A stretch of DNA of 64,000 nt from Natronorubrum sediminis (GTDB taxonomy: Archaea; Halobacteriota; Halobacteria; Halobacteriales; Natrialbaceae): assembly GCF_900108095.1 (NCBI RefSeq), contig NZ_FNWL01000002.1:62001-126000 (forward strand). The letters are read 5' to 3'. Positions 63,774-64,000 of this stretch are shown piece after piece (positions within the stretch are counted from its first letter, which is position 1; each line of letters begins with the position of its first letter). The notes under the pieces are model-generated. The model had not been told where the DNA came from. It searched no databases and saw only the letters and a program-made list of their open reading frames with translations. A program made the position numbers and the translations under genes.

Positions 63774-64000
63774 ATGCGTACCAGTTTCAATATCCCTGAC
63801 GACCTACTCGCGGAGTTCGATCGGACGTGGCAATCCGAGGGATTCGACTCTCGCTCCCGAGCGGTTCGGGAAGCGATGCAAGAGTACATCGAGGCCCACA
63901 CCGAACTCGAGACGGTCTCGGGTGACGTGACCGCTGCGCTCGCGTTCGATTACCAACACGAGCGCGTTATCCGCGACCTTCACGACGTGCAACACGATTT
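63774..64000 (+). CDS. nikR: Nickel-responsive regulator NikR (truncated by window end)
   Basis: First 75 codons only. An RHH DNA-binding domain (MRTSFNIPDDLLAEFDRTWQ, SRSRAVREAMQEYIEA) is followed by the start of an ACT-like nickel domain: DYQHERVIRDLHDVQHDF holds the His residues aligned with the first nickel ligands of E. coli NikR (H76, H87, and neighbour). The remaining ligand lies beyond the window. It probably represses the divergent transporter gene in high nickel. Confidence 0.8.
   Translation, partial: MRTSFNIPDDLLAEFDRTWQSEGFDSRSRAVREAMQEYIEAHTELETVSGDVTAALAFDYQHERVIRDLHDVQHD

Noticed and set aside
1..64000. CRISPR arrays, rRNA genes, transposases or prophage genes
   Set aside because: No regularly spaced repeats, rRNA-like blocks, transposase motifs or structural phage proteins were found on either strand.

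Overview
The window reads as chromosomal DNA of an extremely halophilic archaeon (class Halobacteria; a Natrialbaceae-like genus is my guess only). The evidence is high GC with very frequent CTCGAG, strongly acidic predicted proteins, many leaderless genes with a TATA box about 27 nt upstream of the start, and archaeal proteins such as replication factor C large subunit, Nop5/fibrillarin, geranylgeranyl reductase, a PAC2-type proteasome chaperone and haloarchaeal DUF families. There is no rRNA, CRISPR array, insertion sequence or recognisable prophage.

Layout. 1-9,000: metallophosphoesterase, CtaA-like heme A synthase, M24-type peptidase homologue, HTH regulator, glutamate-cysteine ligase, acyl-CoA synthetase and the nop5-flpA rRNA/tRNA 2'-O-methylation pair. 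9,000-21,700: a potassium and amino-acid transport neighbourhood (TrkA, an Lrp-TrkA_C hybrid regulator, two tail-to-tail APC permeases with UspA-like tails, TrkH), then DUF63, inositol-phosphatase and membrane-anchored USP-like genes. 21,700-22,215: a tRNA-Leu(CAA) gene whose 3' end is duplicated 112 bp away. 22,300-29,100: zinc-ribbon and membrane proteins, a UbiA prenyltransferase, sucCD, and a possible structured RNA near 27,900. 29,500-33,760: a biotin operon bioB-bioU-bioF-bioD with no bioA. 33,900-36,300: rfcL and a vapBC toxin-antitoxin pair bounded by a 62-bp direct repeat derived from the rfcL promoter and start. 36,300-46,300: CinA-like, several regulators, gcvTH, aldehyde dehydrogenase, NYN and TatD-like proteins, DUF2150 and a PAPS-reductase-family protein. 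46,400-54,200: aldo/keto reductase, amidase, acyl-CoA dehydrogenase, a TackOD1-like zinc protein and geranylgeranyl reductase. 54,400-64,000: PAC2 protein, Trm4-like RNA m5C methyltransferase with a PUA-like partner, response regulator, malate/lactate-type dehydrogenase, cold-shock protein, MATE exporter, Bax1-type nuclease, nickel/cobalt transporter and a divergent, truncated nikR.

The most interesting points are: (i) the biotin operon, where a suicide-enzyme BioU candidate sits in the slot of BioA; (ii) the vapBC cassette framed by a 62-bp repeat (61/62 identical) in which the only mismatch destroys the duplicated rfcL start codon, with a separate 9-bp-arm inverted repeat inside the cassette; (iii) a compact array of hairpins joined to a copy of the tRNA-Leu 3' end; and (iv) several unexplained structured or palindromic intergenic elements. 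Names resting on family recognition are from memory of the families; nothing was searched.
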